Shown here: in pieces, positions 5,183 to 5,670 of the stretch
Numbering within the stretch: the first letter of the stretch is position 1
Layout: each line of letters begins with the position of its first letter
Assembly: GCA_009699615.1 (NCBI GenBank)
Contig: WLNV01000113.1
Location: forward strand, 1-5,670
Direction: 5' to 3'
DNA: 5,670 nucleotides
From: Actinomycetota bacterium
Lineage (GTDB): Bacteria > Actinomycetota > Thermoleophilia > Solirubrobacterales > Solirubrobacteraceae
Made by a program: the position numbers and the translations under genes
The notes under the pieces: model-generated
What the model was told of the DNA's origin: nothing
The model's input: only the letters and a program-made list of their open reading frames with translations
Database searches by the model: none

Positions 5183-5193
5183 TCCTTAGTCGT
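5175..5193. terminator. Hairpin spanning both convergent stop codons
   Basis: ACGACT (5175-5180) and AGTCGT (5188-5193) are perfect inverted arms. Pairing extends inward through one G-U and one A-U pair to a three-base loop. It covers the TGA at 5180-5182 and the opposing TAA at 5188-5186 and could act as a bidirectional terminator, although neither side has a clear T tract. Confidence 0.4.
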
Positions 5194-5670
5194 TCTCGCT
5201 GGACTTGCCGAGTTCACGGTCAAGTTCGCGGATCAGCCGTTCGCCGAGATCGGTGACTACGGCAGAGGTTTCGTCGGCGGCCGGCTCTTCGCCCTTCTCG
5301 AAGGCGCGCGAGCCGATTGCGATTGCGGGCCAGCCGTCGCCGCGAGCGACGCCGGCGCCGGTCGCGTCTGCGCCGCCACGCGGTTCAATCGCGTGGCCGA
5401 GGCCGGCGGCAGCCGCTTTTGCCGCTCGGCGAAGTTGGGGGTGGAGACCGGTTGCAACGACGATCCCGTCGCGCTGCCACCAGCATGGCGCTCCATCAGA
5501 GCAGCGTTCGATGTCGAGGATCGCTATGTCGGCCGGTTTCATTCCACGCTTGCGGCGGCTGCGCAGCCAATAGCGCAGGCCCGCCGCCTGAGCCGATCCG
5601 GCTCCGCCGAAGACGATCGCGACGCCGAGGTTCTCGGGCGGGTCTTCGTCGAGGCGGGCAGCGATCTCCA
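5186..5670 (-). CDS. M28-peptidase-like protein, C-terminal part, cut by window edge
   Basis: The last 160 residues of a longer protein are present; the reading frame is open to the right edge, so an apparent ATG at 5542 is internal. Visible features are a core strand GVAIVFGGAGSAQAAGLRYW (about 15-34), which sits where M28 proteins carry their glutamate-containing motif followed by the GS-x-x-Y helix. IAILDIERC (about 48-56) resembles the aspartate-containing strand, and GGADATGAGVARGDGWPAIA (about 99-118) resembles the sD-H...GiPav region near the last metal ligand. The catalytic Glu and the final His are not evident, so this may be an inactive or diverged relative of zinc aminopeptidases. 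No signal or membrane segment is in the visible part. It converges on the kinase operon with three bases between stops and looks unrelated to it. Family assignment is tentative. Confidence 0.55.
   Translation of the reverse strand, partial: EIAARLDEDPPENLGVAIVFGGAGSAQAAGLRYWLRSRRKRGMKPADIAILDIERCSDGAPCWWQRDGIVVATGLHPQLRRAAKAAAAGLGHAIEPRGGADATGAGVARGDGWPAIAIGSRAFEKGEEPAADETSAVVTDLGERLIRELDRELGKSSEND

Noticed and set aside
4879..5223. Minus-strand open frame opposite the last plus-strand small protein
   Set aside because: Asp/Ser/Val-rich complement of the low-complexity gene. The plus-strand frame has a start overlapping the kinase stop and a signal/anchor segment, so it is preferred.
1..5670. 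CRISPR arrays, tRNA or rRNA genes, insertion sequences
   Set aside because: No regularly spaced repeats, no recognisable tRNA or rRNA sequence, and no transposase or terminal inverted repeats were seen.

Overview
The window comes from a GC-rich bacterium and reads best as an actinobacterium, possibly of the Thermoleophilia/Solirubrobacterales type. The reasons are the N-terminal style of the sensor kinase, a GTG start, apparently leaderless gene starts with a TAGGCT hexamer exactly six bases upstream, and small secreted proteins with Thr/Arg/Val-rich stretches followed by Ser/Gly/Asp tails. The taxonomic placement is inference.

Left half (positions 2523 down to 1, minus strand): a five-gene co-directional cluster. 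In transcription order it holds a signal-peptide-bearing Gly/Glu/Asp-tailed small protein (2523-2110), two related single-pass membrane proteins that look like a tandem duplication (2039-1770 and 1739-1353), an ApbE-family FAD:protein FMN transferase (1348-332), and the first 110 residues of a ferric-reductase-like heme b membrane protein (332 to beyond the window edge). The last three genes are tightly packed; the final junction is a TGATG stop/start overlap. All three small proteins share a C-terminal motif of the form AP-x-P-x-P/A-(V/I)-Q-(T/S)-x-T-S.

Centre and right (2635-5182, plus strand): a divergent operon of an OmpR-type response regulator, a HAMP-containing sensor histidine kinase, and a third type of anchored small protein with a Thr/Arg-rich stretch and a Ser/Asp/His tail. 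The genes are joined by ATGA-like overlaps. At the regulator/kinase junction the expected ATG reads ATA, so the kinase start is uncertain. The 111-base divergent intergenic region carries an 11-base-period AAAGCTT direct repeat, a plausible response-regulator site, and a 20-base palindrome that abuts the first minus-strand start codon.

Right edge (5670 down to 5186, minus strand): the C-terminal 160 residues of an M28-peptidase-like protein with poorly conserved catalytic positions. It converges on the kinase operon with only three bases between stop codons, and a hairpin spans both stops.

Working model (inference): the two-component system senses an envelope signal and controls a membrane redox module. 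In that module the ferric-reductase-like protein moves electrons through heme b, ApbE attaches FMN covalently to a partner, and the small anchored proteins act at the cell surface. None of the small proteins shows a convincing FMN-acceptor motif, so the ApbE substrate is not visible here and may lie beyond the left edge.
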